Source of the DNA: Deltaproteobacteria bacterium
GTDB taxonomy: Bacteria; Desulfobacterota; DSM-4660; Desulfatiglandales; Desulfatiglandaceae
Assembly (NCBI GenBank): GCA_019307945.1
Contig: JAFDIS010000004.1
Span: 1-64,000, forward strand
Direction: 5' to 3'
Length of the DNA: 64,000 bases
A program made the translations under genes and the position numbers. Numbering within the stretch: the first letter of the stretch is position 1; each line of letters starts with the position of its first letter. Below the pieces are notes generated by a model. The model was not told the origin of the DNA and made no database searches. It saw only the letters and a program-made list of their open reading frames with translations. Below, in pieces: positions 34,919 through 43,896 of this stretch.

Positions 34919-35965
34919 ATGAAACTGGGAATGGCGGGACTTCCCCTGTCGGGAAAAAAGACCCTGTTCAAGGCCCTGACGGGGGCAAGGGGGGAAGCCG
35001 GGCTGTCCCCGGCGCGGCACGCCGAGTCGAACCTTGCCTCCGTCACGGTGCATGATCCTCGTGTGGACCATCTGGCCCGCGTCTACAAGCCCAAAAAAAC
35101 CACCTATGCCAAGGTGGAATACCTTCTTCCCCCGGAACCCGTCAGGTCCGCGTCCGACAAGGGAGAGTCGGGGGTGTGGAACGCATTGCGCACTTGCGAC
35201 GGCCTTTTGCACGTTATCCGCAACTTCCCGTCGGCAGGGGGCGCCCCCCATAGTCCGGAACGGGATTTCCGGGACCTGGAAGAAGAGATGATCCTGGTGG
35301 ACCTCGGGGTGGTGGAAAAGAGGCTCGAGAGGCTGGCCCTGGACCGAAGGCGGGGAAAGAAGCCCGGGGGTGAAGAACAGGCCTTGCTCGAGGCCTGCCG
35401 TGACCGACTCACGGAGGGGCTCCCCCTTCGCAACGACAAGACCCTGGCGGGACACCCGGCACTGCGGGGTTTTACATTTCTTTCCGCCAAACCCGTCCTG
35501 GTCATCTTCAACAACGAGGATGAAGATGAAGCCGCCCCCGCCTGGAGCGATCCCCCCGAAGGAGTGGACGCATTGGTGGTACGCGCACGGCTGGAAATGG
35601 ACATCGCCGCAATGGACCCGGACGAGGCCGAGGAATTCCTGGAGGCCTACAACATTCGGGAATCGGCCCTGGACCGCGTAATCCGCTCCTCTTTCAGGAT
35701 GCTCCGGCGTATCTCATTCTTCACGGTGGGCTCGGACGAAGTTCGGGCCTGGCCCGTGACCGAGGGCACATCCGCCGTGGAGGCCGCCGGCACCGTCCAT
35801 TCGGACATGGCCAAGGGCTTCATCCGGGCCGAAGTGCTCCCCTACGAGGTGTTCAGGGAATTGGGTTCTTTTCAGGAGGCCAAGAAGGCCGGCCGCCTGC
35901 GGCTGGAGGGCAAGGAATACGTGGTTAAGGACGGCGATATCATGCACGTCCGTTTCAACGTGTAG
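34919..35965 (+). CDS. YchF/Obg-like protein with degenerate G motifs
   Basis: The protein aligns by eye with YchF/OLA1 P-loop proteins. The P-loop reads GLPLSGKKTLFKAL where YchF has GLPNVGKSTLF. The DxxG switch region is replaced (VEYLLPPEP), and the specificity motif reads NNEDED. The C-terminal DUF933/TGS-like domain is well kept (FFTVGSDEVRAWPV, KGFIRAEVLPYEVF, VKDGDIMHVRFNV). It may bind nucleotide without normal hydrolysis and interact with ribosomes through the C-terminal domain. argC follows after 18 bases. Confidence 0.8.
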   Translation: MKLGMAGLPLSGKKTLFKALTGARGEAGLSPARHAESNLASVTVHDPRVDHLARVYKPKKTTYAKVEYLLPPEPVRSASDKGESGVWNALRTCDGLLHVIRNFPSAGGAPHSPERDFRDLEEEMILVDLGVVEKRLERLALDRRRGKKPGGEEQALLEACRDRLTEGLPLRNDKTLAGHPALRGFTFLSAKPVLVIFNNEDEDEAAPAWSDPPEGVDALVVRARLEMDIAAMDPDEAEEFLEAYNIRESALDRVIRSSFRMLRRISFFTVGSDEVRAWPVTEGTSAVEAAGTVHSDMAKGFIRAEVLPYEVFRELGSFQEAKKAGRLRLEGKEYVVKDGDIMHVRFNV

Positions 35966-35983
35966 GCGCGGGAGAAGAGGAGG

Positions 35984-37045
35984 ATGGAAAAAATAAAGGT
36001 TGGAATCATCGGATCGGGAGGGTACGGCGGCTGCGGGGCCGTGGAACTGCTCCTTCAGCACCCTGCGGCGGAAATCCGGGCGCTCATCGACCTCCAGGAC
36101 GTGGGCAAACCCATAAGCGCACTCTACCCCCATCTTGAGGGCTTCTGTGATCTGCCCATAATGGCGCCGGATGATCCCGCCTGTCCGGACGATCTGGACG
36201 TGGTCTTCTTCGCCACACCTGACGGTGTGGGTCAGAAAGAGGCCGGCCGCTGGCTCGAGCGGGGAGTGAAGGTCATCGACTACAGCGGGGATTTTCGTTT
36301 CAACGATCTCGAGATCTACCGCGGTTATGCGTCCCGCATCGGAAGGGAACCGGAACATGCCTCTCCTCACTTGCTGGAGGATTCCGTCTACGGGCTGGCG
36401 GAACTGCACCGGGTGGAAATCGCCCGGACGAAAATCGTGGGAAACCCGGGATGTTTTGCGGTCAGTTGTATCCTGGGCCTTGCTCCCGCACTCAAGGAAG
36501 GGCTCATCGAGCCCGACTCCATCGTCTGTGATGCCAAGACCGGTGTGTCGGGGGCGGGAAAGAACCCGAACCCCACCTTTCACTACCCCGCCCGATACGA
36601 GGCCATGAACGCCTACAAGATCTCGGGTCACCAGCACGTCTATGAAATCGAAAGAGAACTGGGAAGCGTGGCCTCCCACGACATACGGATCACCTTCACC
36701 CCACACGTGGTCCCCCTATGCCGGGGGATCCTGAGCACCCTGTACGCCCGGGTGCGGGAGGGTCCGGGCGTGAACGAACTGCTGGAGGTCTACCGCGGGT
36801 TTTACGCCCGGGACGCCTTTGTACGTGTGTTCGGCCCTGAATCACCCCAGAGCAGCGTAAACGTCAGGGGGAGCAATTTCTGCAACCTTTCCGTGAACCT
36901 GGACGAAAGGACCGGCAGGCTGGTGGTGGTGAGCCTCATCGACAACCTGGTGAAGGGACAGGCGGGAAGCGCGGTCCAGAACATGAACATCATGTTCGGC
37001 CTGGAAGAGACCACGGGCCTTTTGAAGCCGGGGCTTTACCCCTGA
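35984..37045 (+). CDS. argC: N-acetyl-gamma-glutamyl-phosphate reductase
   Basis: ArgC reduces N-acetylglutamyl phosphate to the semialdehyde with NADPH in arginine synthesis. The 353-residue length is typical. The Rossmann start is VGIIGSGGYGGCGAVELL, the active Cys in VGNPGCFAVSC, and the C-terminal domain has SGHQHVYEIERELG. GAGGAGG abuts the ATG. Other arg genes are absent. A strong terminator follows at 37064-37096. Confidence 0.95.
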   Translation: MEKIKVGIIGSGGYGGCGAVELLLQHPAAEIRALIDLQDVGKPISALYPHLEGFCDLPIMAPDDPACPDDLDVVFFATPDGVGQKEAGRWLERGVKVIDYSGDFRFNDLEIYRGYASRIGREPEHASPHLLEDSVYGLAELHRVEIARTKIVGNPGCFAVSCILGLAPALKEGLIEPDSIVCDAKTGVSGAGKNPNPTFHYPARYEAMNAYKISGHQHVYEIERELGSVASHDIRITFTPHVVPLCRGILSTLYARVREGPGVNELLEVYRGFYARDAFVRVFGPESPQSSVNVRGSNFCNLSVNLDERTGRLVVVSLIDNLVKGQAGSAVQNMNIMFGLEETTGLLKPGLYP

Positions 37046-37063
37046 ACCAACCCTTCATGATGA

Positions 37064-37096
37064 ACGGGGCCACGGTAGTAGGAACCGTGGCCCCGT
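37064..37096. terminator. Bidirectional terminator-like hairpin
   Basis: ACGGGGCCACGGT (37064-37076) and its perfect complement (37084-37096) form a 13-bp stem with a 7-nt loop, followed by a short T-run in the plus direction. It lies between argC (+) and the convergent pilus ATPase gene (-). Confidence 0.75.
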
Positions 37097-37139
37097 TTCC
37101 GGCGTATTTCCCTACCTCGGGCCATCTCCCCCTGCGGTG

Positions 37140-39533
37140 TTACTTGATACAGACTTTCCTGACCTGGACCAGGTCCGTCTCCCCCAGGCAGACCTTCCGG
37201 ATGCCGTCCTGCATCAGTGTGGTCATCCCTTCCTTTATGGCCTGCTGGCGGATCTCCTCCATCCTGGCCCTGTTCTGTATCAGCTTCTTGATCTCGTCTG
37301 ATCCCACCAGCAGTTCATGAATGCCCGTCCTGCCTTTGTATCCCGTGTTTCCACACGCATGGCACCCGTTGGGCTTGTAAAGGACGAAGTCGTCATTGTA
37401 TTCAAACCCCAGGGCATCGAAATCCCCTTCATAGGAGCGCACCAGGGCGTCGTACTCTTCCCTCGTGGGGTGGTACTTCTCCTTGCACTGGGGGCACAGG
37501 GTCCTTACGAGACGCTGTGCCAGGACACCCAACAGGGCATCGGCGAAGTTGAAGGGGTCCATGCCCATGTCCAGAAGACGGGTCACGGTTTCCGGGGCGC
37601 TGTTCGTATGCAAGGTACTGAAGACCAGGTGTCCCGTGAGGGAGGCCTCGATGCCCGTGGAGACGGTTTCGTGGTCGCGCATCTCCCCCACCATGATTAC
37701 GTCCGGGTCGGCACGGAGAAACGCGCGCATGGCCGTGGCGAAGTCGAACCCGATCTTGGGCATGACCTGGACCTGGCGGAGTCCGTCCTGGGTGATCTCC
37801 ACCGGGTCTTCCGCGGTCCAGATCTTGGTCTCGGGCTTGTTGATGTGCGCCAGGGCGGCATGAAGCGTGGTGGTCTTGCCGCTGCCCGTGGGCCCCACCA
37901 CCAGGACGATTCCATAGGGCTTGCTGATCATGTCCAGGAACGCCTTATGATTGCGTTCGCTCATGCCCATCTTGTCCAGGGGGATCGGCTCACCGGCCGC
38001 CAGGAGCCGCAGAACCACATCCTCGTTTTGTCCCGCCGTGGGGATGGTGGCCACACGAAGCTCGATATCCAGGGGGGCATACCGCCTGAACTTGATCTTT
38101 CCGTCCTGGGGGAGCCTCCGTTCCGCGATATCCAGGTCCGACATGATCTTGAGGCGGGACACGATGGCACGTTTGTAGGTATAAGGGATGGTCTGGTAGA
38201 TCTGGCAGGCACCGTCGATCCTGAACCGCACCAGTGCGTTGGCCTTGCCCTGACGCGGTTCGATGTGGATATCAGACGCCCCGCGGTTATATGCGTCTAT
38301 GATCATCTTGTTGACGAGCTGAACGATGGCCCCGTCTTCCTCACTGACCCTTTCGAGGTCCTCTTCGGCCACATCCTCGCCGGCCTCCAGTTGCCCCAGA
38401 ATGTCTTCTATGCTCTCCCCGCCCCCGGTGAGCAGCTCCTTGCGCTCGATGTCGAAGAAGAGGTCGATCATCTGGAAGATGTCTTCCTTCAGGGACACAC
38501 AGTACTCGTACCCTTTGGCCGGGATGAGCCTTCGGATGGTGTCCCGGGCCGGAAGATAATTGGGATCCTCCATGGCTATGATCACCCGTTCGTCTTCCTT
38601 GCCTACGGGGACAAAGACATTGGATTTGAGGAAGTTGGGCTTCAACCCCTTGAGGAGTTCTCCCGGAATCACCATTTTGTGGTCAAAGGGAATGAAACGG
38701 GTCTTGTAATAGGCGGAGAGGGATTTGCCGATGTTGTCCTTGGAGACGTGAAAATCAGTGATGAGCACTTGCCCCACGGACCGCTTCGTCTTCCTGGCCC
38801 GGGACATGGCTTCCACCAGGTCCTTCTCGGCGATGATGTTGTTGGTGACCAAATAGTCGAACCGCCTAGGCTTCGGTTTCTGCGTGGCCTTCTGCTTGTT
38901 GAAAAACGCTATTCCCAGGACATGGGCGATATCCTGCACCGAGGATTCGTCCTCTTCCGTGAACCGTTCCCCGTGCCTCTTGTTGATCAGCTGGATGACA
39001 CCCAGGAGAAAACGCTTGTACTTGATGGGCGCCACCAGGACCTGGGTGGTCTTGTAACCGGTTTTTTCGTCCCAGCTCTTGTCGAAACGGAGTGCGGAAT
39101 TGATGCAAGCCAGCTCATCGGCGTCATAGGCGTTGGTGATATTGACAAGCTTGCCCGAAGTAGCGCAATAGCCTGAAATGCTGCTGTTGTCTATGGGCAC
39201 GCGGATCTCGTTGACTTCGTCGCCGGTCTTGATCTTGGAGACGATCTGTTTCCGGACGCCGTCCACCACATATATGGTGATCCGGTCCGCGTCGAAAAGG
39301 CTCAGGATTTCCGATTGCAGATTCAGGAGGATATCGTTGGTGTCGCGGGCCGAATGAATCTTGTTGGTGATGTTGTTGAGCCGTTTCTGGTATTCGAGCT
39401 GTTCCTCGAGGGTCCGGCCCCCGGCCGCCGCACTTTTCGCGTTTTTCAGGTATGTCGCCATGGGAAAACCGTCTTGAGCGCCTTCAAGTGCCGTAATCGG
39501 GTTCGTGAGGGAGACCCCCCTCCATCGAAACAC
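37140..39533 (-). CDS. GAF-domain PilB/GspE-type assembly ATPase
   Basis: This 797-residue protein joins an N-terminal GAF sensor domain (about 45-215: NNITNKIHSARDTNDILL, then TTQVLVAPIKYKRFLLGVI) to a MshEN/T2SSE N-domain (about 230-375) and a GspE ATPase. The ATPase shows Walker A VGPTGSGKTTT, Asp box WTAEDPVEI, Walker B VIMVGEMRDHET and a four-Cys zinc motif (CPQC and CHAC). It powers pilus assembly or type II secretion. The GAF part suggests that a small ligand controls it. GTG at 39533 has GGAG eight bases upstream; an ATG at 39461 is possible. Confidence 0.9.
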   Translation of the reverse strand: MFRWRGVSLTNPITALEGAQDGFPMATYLKNAKSAAAGGRTLEEQLEYQKRLNNITNKIHSARDTNDILLNLQSEILSLFDADRITIYVVDGVRKQIVSKIKTGDEVNEIRVPIDNSSISGYCATSGKLVNITNAYDADELACINSALRFDKSWDEKTGYKTTQVLVAPIKYKRFLLGVIQLINKRHGERFTEEDESSVQDIAHVLGIAFFNKQKATQKPKPRRFDYLVTNNIIAEKDLVEAMSRARKTKRSVGQVLITDFHVSKDNIGKSLSAYYKTRFIPFDHKMVIPGELLKGLKPNFLKSNVFVPVGKEDERVIIAMEDPNYLPARDTIRRLIPAKGYEYCVSLKEDIFQMIDLFFDIERKELLTGGGESIEDILGQLEAGEDVAEEDLERVSEEDGAIVQLVNKMIIDAYNRGASDIHIEPRQGKANALVRFRIDGACQIYQTIPYTYKRAIVSRLKIMSDLDIAERRLPQDGKIKFRRYAPLDIELRVATIPTAGQNEDVVLRLLAAGEPIPLDKMGMSERNHKAFLDMISKPYGIVLVVGPTGSGKTTTLHAALAHINKPETKIWTAEDPVEITQDGLRQVQVMPKIGFDFATAMRAFLRADPDVIMVGEMRDHETVSTGIEASLTGHLVFSTLHTNSAPETVTRLLDMGMDPFNFADALLGVLAQRLVRTLCPQCKEKYHPTREEYDALVRSYEGDFDALGFEYNDDFVLYKPNGCHACGNTGYKGRTGIHELLVGSDEIKKLIQNRARMEEIRQQAIKEGMTTLMQDGIRKVCLGETDLVQVRKVCIK

Positions 39534-39637
39534 GGACAGGTCTCCCCTCCCCGGGGCTGCTTTGGGGCATCATCCTCTCCTTGTCTGTCCCTTCCCGGGG
39601 GATCGCCTTACTCTATTTATATCGTAGTCTGAGCGAG

Positions 39638-39665
39638 ATTCTAAATCTTTTTTCGAATTATGCAA
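39638..39665 (-). promoter_or_regulatory. Possible promoter of the GAF-PilB gene
   Basis: On the minus strand TAGAAT (39638-39643) lies 16 bases after TTGCAT (39660-39665). The -10 is good (five of six), the -35 weak. The surrounding 39600-39670 is AT-rich compared with the rest of the 344-base gap, where I see no gene. Confidence 0.35.
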
Positions 39666-39877
39666 CATATTCGGCCGCGGATCAAGGAACCGCCGTCCCT
39701 GCCCCCGAAAGGCGCGATGTGCATCAACCGTTGAACCCTGACGCAATTCATGCGATAAGTGTCCGGGCACTTGGTGGGAGGACGGGGAACGCCCGAGGAC
39801 TTCCGTACTTTCACACCAAGGAAAATCCGCCTTTGTCCTGTACCCCGGGTTGAAGTTGTTTTCACTGGAGTTTCAAT

Positions 39878-40654
39878 ATGTTGACAGATAGCCACGCCCA
39901 TTTGGACATGCTTGAAGAGGACCTCGACGGGGTACTGCGACGGGCCCGCGAGGCAGGGGTCCGCAGGATCATCACCATCGGCGTGGACCTGGAAAGTTCA
40001 TCCCGGGCCGTCCGGATGGCCGAGAGGCTGGGAGGGGTCTTTGCAGCGGTGGGCTTCCATCCCCATGACGCGGCGGACGCGGACAAAGAGCAACTGGCAG
40101 CCCTCTCGGAACTCGCCCTTCACCCCCGGGTGGTTGCGTGGGGGGAAATCGGTCTCGACTTTTACCGGCGGCTCTCGCCGCCCGATCGTCAGGAAGAAGT
40201 GTTCCGGGCCCAGCTCGAACGGGCCGGGGACCTGGGGCTTCCGGTGGTGATCCACGACCGTGACGCCCACGATGAAGTCCTCTCCATTCTACGACGCATG
40301 GGAACGGGTCCCGGGCGGGGAGTGATTCATTGCTTTTCCGGAGACCTGGATCTGGCCATGGCCTTTATTGACCTGGGCTATTACATCTCCATCCCGGGAA
40401 CCGTCACCTTCCCGAATGCCGCCAGGGTTCGCGAAACGGCAAAAAACATCCCCCTGGAGCGCCTGCTGGTGGAAACCGACGCCCCCTTTCTCGCACCCGT
40501 TCCCATGCGGGGGAAACGCAATGAACCGGCCTATGTGAAATGGACCGCCCTCGAAATCGCCCGATTGAGGGGGATCCCCCTCGACGAGGTGGCCCGGCTG
40601 AGCACGGAAAATGCAGCCCGGCTTTTCGGCCTGAATTCCGATGATCCATCCTGA
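39878..40654 (+). CDS. tatD: TatD-family metal-dependent hydrolase
   Basis: This 258-residue TIM-barrel hydrolase has the TatD metal ligands: DSHAHLDM at the start, VVIHDRDAHDE, IHCFSGD and VETDAPFLAP. TatD proteins act as 3'-5' DNA exonucleases or deoxyribonucleases in repair and turnover. GGAG lies eight bases before the ATG. The 3' end overlaps maf by 14 bases. Confidence 0.94.
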   Translation: MLTDSHAHLDMLEEDLDGVLRRAREAGVRRIITIGVDLESSSRAVRMAERLGGVFAAVGFHPHDAADADKEQLAALSELALHPRVVAWGEIGLDFYRRLSPPDRQEEVFRAQLERAGDLGLPVVIHDRDAHDEVLSILRRMGTGPGRGVIHCFSGDLDLAMAFIDLGYYISIPGTVTFPNAARVRETAKNIPLERLLVETDAPFLAPVPMRGKRNEPAYVKWTALEIARLRGIPLDEVARLSTENAARLFGLNSDDPS

Positions 40655-41261
40655 AATCCATGAAAATCGTCCCTTGATCCTGGCATCCGCTTCACCCAGG
40701 AGAAAGGCCCTCCTCAAGCAGATCGGCCTGCCCTTCCGCGCCTTGCCCAGCGGCGTGGATGAGCAGGGTTCCAGCGGAGACCCTGACGACCTCGCGGTGC
40801 GATTGTCCCTGCGAAAGGCCCGGGAGGTGTGCCTAAAGGCCCCCGGCTCCTGGATCCTCGGGGCGGATACCCTGGTGGTGGTGGGACGCCGGGTACTGGG
40901 AAAGCCCCTTGACGCGGAGGAGGCCCGGGCCATGCTTCGGCTCTTGTCCGGGACAGAGCACAGGGTGGTGACAGGCTTTTGCATCCTGGATCCGGAAGGG
41001 AACCAAGCCGCTTGCCGGGCCGTAAGCACCAGGGTACGTTTCAGGGTCCTGGAAACTGCCGAAATCAAGGGATATGTGGCCTCGGGAGAACCCTTCGGCA
41101 AGGCGGGAGCCTATGCCATCCAGGGCATCGGGGCCTTCATGGTGGAATCCATCTCAGGGTCATACACCAACGTGGTGGGACTGCCCGTGTGTGCCGTGGT
41201 CTCATCCCTGCTAGCGGCAGGGGCGCTTCAAACCTTTCCCCTCCCCACCGCTTCAGGCTGA
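40641..41261 (+). CDS. maf: Maf-like nucleoside triphosphate pyrophosphatase
   Basis: Maf proteins hydrolyse non-canonical or pyrimidine NTPs to limit misincorporation. The 206-residue protein has LILASASPRRKALLKQ at the N-terminus, LGADTLVVV and a C-terminal AYAIQGIGAFMV. It overlaps tatD by 14 bases and the convergent rlmB gene by 34 bases. Confidence 0.93.
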   Translation: MIHPEIHENRPLILASASPRRKALLKQIGLPFRALPSGVDEQGSSGDPDDLAVRLSLRKAREVCLKAPGSWILGADTLVVVGRRVLGKPLDAEEARAMLRLLSGTEHRVVTGFCILDPEGNQAACRAVSTRVRFRVLETAEIKGYVASGEPFGKAGAYAIQGIGAFMVESISGSYTNVVGLPVCAVVSSLLAAGALQTFPLPTASG

Positions 41262-42022
41262 CCTGAAGGTCTTGAGTCCGGCCCGGAATGGACCCTACGC
41301 CGGGTGATTTCCGACAAAACGGCACCAGCGGCCACGGCCACGTTCAGGGATGCCACGGGCCCGCGGACCGGGATGCTCACCAGCTCACGGCAGCGCTTTC
41401 TAACACCCGGGCTCAGGCCCTTCTGCTCGTTTCCCACCACCAGAACCACATCCCGGTCCCAGTCGGTGCGGTAGACGCTCTGGGTGCCTTCCCCTGCAGC
41501 CCCTATCACCCAGAAGCCCTCTTTTTCCAACCTGTCCAGGGCCCGTCCCAGATTCACCACCCGCACCACCGGAATCAGGGCCGCCGCACCGGCTGATCTT
41601 TTCATCACCCGGGGAGTAACGGAAGCTGACCTGTCCCTGGGAATAATGAACCCATGCGCCCGAAAAAAGGCGGCGGTGCGAATGACGGCACCCAGGTTTC
41701 CTTCGTCCGTCAGATGATCGGCCGCCACCAGGAGCCCGGACCCGGGCTCCTTACGCGCCGCCCGGATCGTCTCCTCCAGGTCTGCGTAGGCATACCGTTC
41801 CGCCACAGCCATGATTCCCTGGTGGACCACCCCGGGCAGATGGCCGCCCAGTTCCCGTCCCCCCCGGGTCCGGACCGGGATCCCGAGATTCTTTGCCAGA
41901 TCCTCGATCTCCCTGCACCGCCGGGACTTGACTCCTTGGGCGATCCACACTTCCCGCACGGGTATCCCCCTCCGATGGAGCGTCTCACGTACGGCGTGAT
42001 ATCCGGGGATCAAATAGGGCAT
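41228..42022 (-). CDS. rlmB: 23S rRNA 2'-O-methyltransferase, TrmH/RlmB family
   Basis: This 264-residue SPOUT methyltransferase has an N-terminal substrate-binding domain (IPGYHAVRETLHRRG) and the three knot motifs NLGAVIRTAAFF, VVGNEQKGLSPGVR and IPVRGPVASLNVAVAAG. RlmB methylates G2251 of 23S rRNA. I set the start at 42022 where the family begins. It is the last gene in the gmk-side operon. Confidence 0.9.
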   Translation of the reverse strand: MPYLIPGYHAVRETLHRRGIPVREVWIAQGVKSRRCREIEDLAKNLGIPVRTRGGRELGGHLPGVVHQGIMAVAERYAYADLEETIRAARKEPGSGLLVAADHLTDEGNLGAVIRTAAFFRAHGFIIPRDRSASVTPRVMKRSAGAAALIPVVRVVNLGRALDRLEKEGFWVIGAAGEGTQSVYRTDWDRDVVLVVGNEQKGLSPGVRKRCRELVSIPVRGPVASLNVAVAAGAVLSEITRRRVHSGPDSRPSGQPEAVGRGKV

Positions 42023-42127
42023 GAGCCTTACACCCGAGGAAGCCTGCGTGGAGAAGCGGCGCGAACCCGAAACTCGCCCGCCCCTTGGCGGTAACGGTTT
42101 TCCATGCCTCACATTTGGAGCTCTTTT

Positions 42128-42733
42128 TCATCCAAGCAGGCGGAGCAGGGCCGTCTCCCTTCGCTCCACGCGGCACCGGTCGGAGATGATCACCGCCCGG
42201 GCCTCATCCACGGCCCGGTCCAGGTCATCATTTACAATAACGTAATCGTAATGGCGGCACTGGCTGATCTCGTCCCGGGCCTGCGCCAACCGCTTTTCCA
42301 CGCTCCTTGGGCCGTCGGTGGCCCTGCCCCGCAGACGGGTCTCCAGGGTCTCCAGGGAGGGGGGCAAGAGAAAGATCAGCACGCAGGTGGGGTCGTAATG
42401 CTTGAGATTTTTCGCGCCCTTTGGATCCAAATCAAGCACCACATCCAGACCGGAGGCCGTCAGTGCCTCCAGCCCCGCGAAAGATGTCCCGTAGTAGTCG
42501 TCGTAGACCCGTGCCCATTCCACGAAGTCGCCTGCCTCAATCATCTCCAGGAACCGTGACCGGGCCACGAAATGATAGTCTACGCCTTCCCGTTCGCCTT
42601 TCCGGGGTGGCCTGCTCGTGTGTGAGACCGAATAGCAGAGGCCCGGCACGCCCTGCCGTAATGCACGGATCACGGTGGACTTTCCTGTACCCGACGGAGC
42701 CGAAAACACGAAGAGCTTGCCCGGGGAACTCAT
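42128..42733 (-). CDS. gmk: Guanylate kinase
   Basis: Gmk phosphorylates GMP to GDP. The P-loop is [11 protein letters not shown], the GMP-binding region has [19 protein letters not shown], and the lid ends [12 protein letters not shown]. The length of 201 residues is typical. The ATG at 42733 overlaps the remA stop (ATGA), so translation is coupled. Confidence 0.96.
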   Translation of the reverse strand: MSSPGKLFVFSAPSGTGKSTVIRALRQGVPGLCYSVSHTSRPPRKGEREGVDYHFVARSRFLEMIEAGDFVEWARVYDDYYGTSFAGLEALTASGLDVVLDLDPKGAKNLKHYDPTCVLIFLLPPSLETLETRLRGRATDGPRSVEKRLAQARDEISQCRHYDYVIVNDDLDRAVDEARAVIISDRCRVERRETALLRLLG

Positions 42734-43002
42734 TCTTCGATGTCTTCCTTGCTCAGCGTACACTCCGGGCTGAACCGCTGTGCGATGGTCTCGGACTGCA
42801 CGGCCGAAAGGATGACATGGTTGCTGTCCGTGATGAGAACCGAGCGTGTCCGACGGCCCTGGGTGGCGTCGATCAGGCGCTTCTCCTCTCTGGCCTCATC
42901 GCGAAGCCGCTTGATGGGGGCGGCGTTGGGTGAAATGATGGCGATCACCCGCCGCGAAACAACGGAATTCCCGAAACCGATATTGACAAGCTTAGGACTC
43001 AT
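42730..43002 (-). CDS. remA: RemA/DUF370-family regulatory protein
   Basis: The 90-residue protein matches the RemA/DUF370 family: [48 protein letters not shown] and [16 protein letters not shown]. In Bacillus RemA is a DNA-binding activator of biofilm-matrix genes. GGAGG lies eight bases before the ATG at 43002. A yicC-remA-gmk order is widespread. Here the target genes are unknown, though a large polysaccharide locus lies elsewhere in the window. Confidence 0.92.
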   Translation of the reverse strand: MSPKLVNIGFGNSVVSRRVIAIISPNAAPIKRLRDEAREEKRLIDATQGRRTRSVLITDSNHVILSAVQSETIAQRFSPECTLSKEDIEE

Positions 43003-43017
43003 GAAAAAGCCTCCCAT

Positions 43018-43896
43018 TCACTCGACGTTTTGCACCTGCTCCCTCAGTTTTTCGAGTTCCGCCTTCATCTCGATCACAAGACCTGAGACGTGAGGATCGG
43101 GGGATTTTGAACCTAACGTATTGATTTCACGATTCATCTCCTGGATCAAGAACTCAAGGCGTCTGCCCAGGGCGCCGTGGGCCGACAAGAAGTCCTCAAA
43201 CTGCGCCAGGTGACTCTTGAGCCTCACGATCTCCTCGGAGACATCCGATTTCTCCGCAAAGAAGGCCACCTCCTGGGCGAGCCTCGCCTGGTCCACCTCC
43301 GCCTCACCCAGGAGGGCGGAAACACGTTCGGCCAGGCGCTTTCGGTAGGCCGCCACGATCTCCGGCACCCGCCCCTCGATCTCTTCCACGTAATGCCCTA
43401 TGCTATTCAGTCGCTTACGAAAATCCGAGGCGATGGCCTCTCCCTCTCGTCGCCTCATGGCGTCGAAGGAGTCCAGGGCCGCTCCCAGTGCGGCCAGGCA
43501 CCCCGCCTTTGCTTGCTCCAGGTCCACCTCCTCGGGCCTGTACACGATAACGTCTTTCATCTGACAGAGGGTGTCCACTCCAACCCTGTTGTCCACCCCG
43601 TAGCGGTCGGCCAGTTCCTGGAAGATGGTCAGATAGGCGCGCACCAGCGGCTCGTTCAGCTCGAGGCGGGAAAAGACCCGCTCGCCGTCCTGGTCCACCT
43701 GTATGGAGAGTTCAACCCTTCCCCTGTGCACGCGCGATGTGACCTGCGCCTTGAGGTCTTCTTCCAGGGCCTGGTAATCCCTCGGCATGCGCAGGAACAC
43801 GTCACGGTAGCGATGGTTGACGGAGCGAACCTCCACCACCGTGCGCATACCGTCGGCCTCGTGTTCGCCCCTTCCGTACGCGGTCATGCTCTTCAT
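43018..43896 (-). CDS. yicC: YicC-family endoribonuclease
   Basis: YicC proteins are conserved endoribonucleases implicated in small-RNA turnover. The 292-residue protein starts MKSMTAYGRGE, has EVRSVNHRYRDVFLRMP and ends with the DUF1732 part (RRLEFLIQEMNREINTLGSK). The ATG at 43896 overlaps the stop of the DUF4416 gene in an ATGA junction, so I reject the longer frame. Confidence 0.94.
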   Translation of the reverse strand: MKSMTAYGRGEHEADGMRTVVEVRSVNHRYRDVFLRMPRDYQALEEDLKAQVTSRVHRGRVELSIQVDQDGERVFSRLELNEPLVRAYLTIFQELADRYGVDNRVGVDTLCQMKDVIVYRPEEVDLEQAKAGCLAALGAALDSFDAMRRREGEAIASDFRKRLNSIGHYVEEIEGRVPEIVAAYRKRLAERVSALLGEAEVDQARLAQEVAFFAEKSDVSEEIVRLKSHLAQFEDFLSAHGALGRRLEFLIQEMNREINTLGSKSPDPHVSGLVIEMKAELEKLREQVQNVE

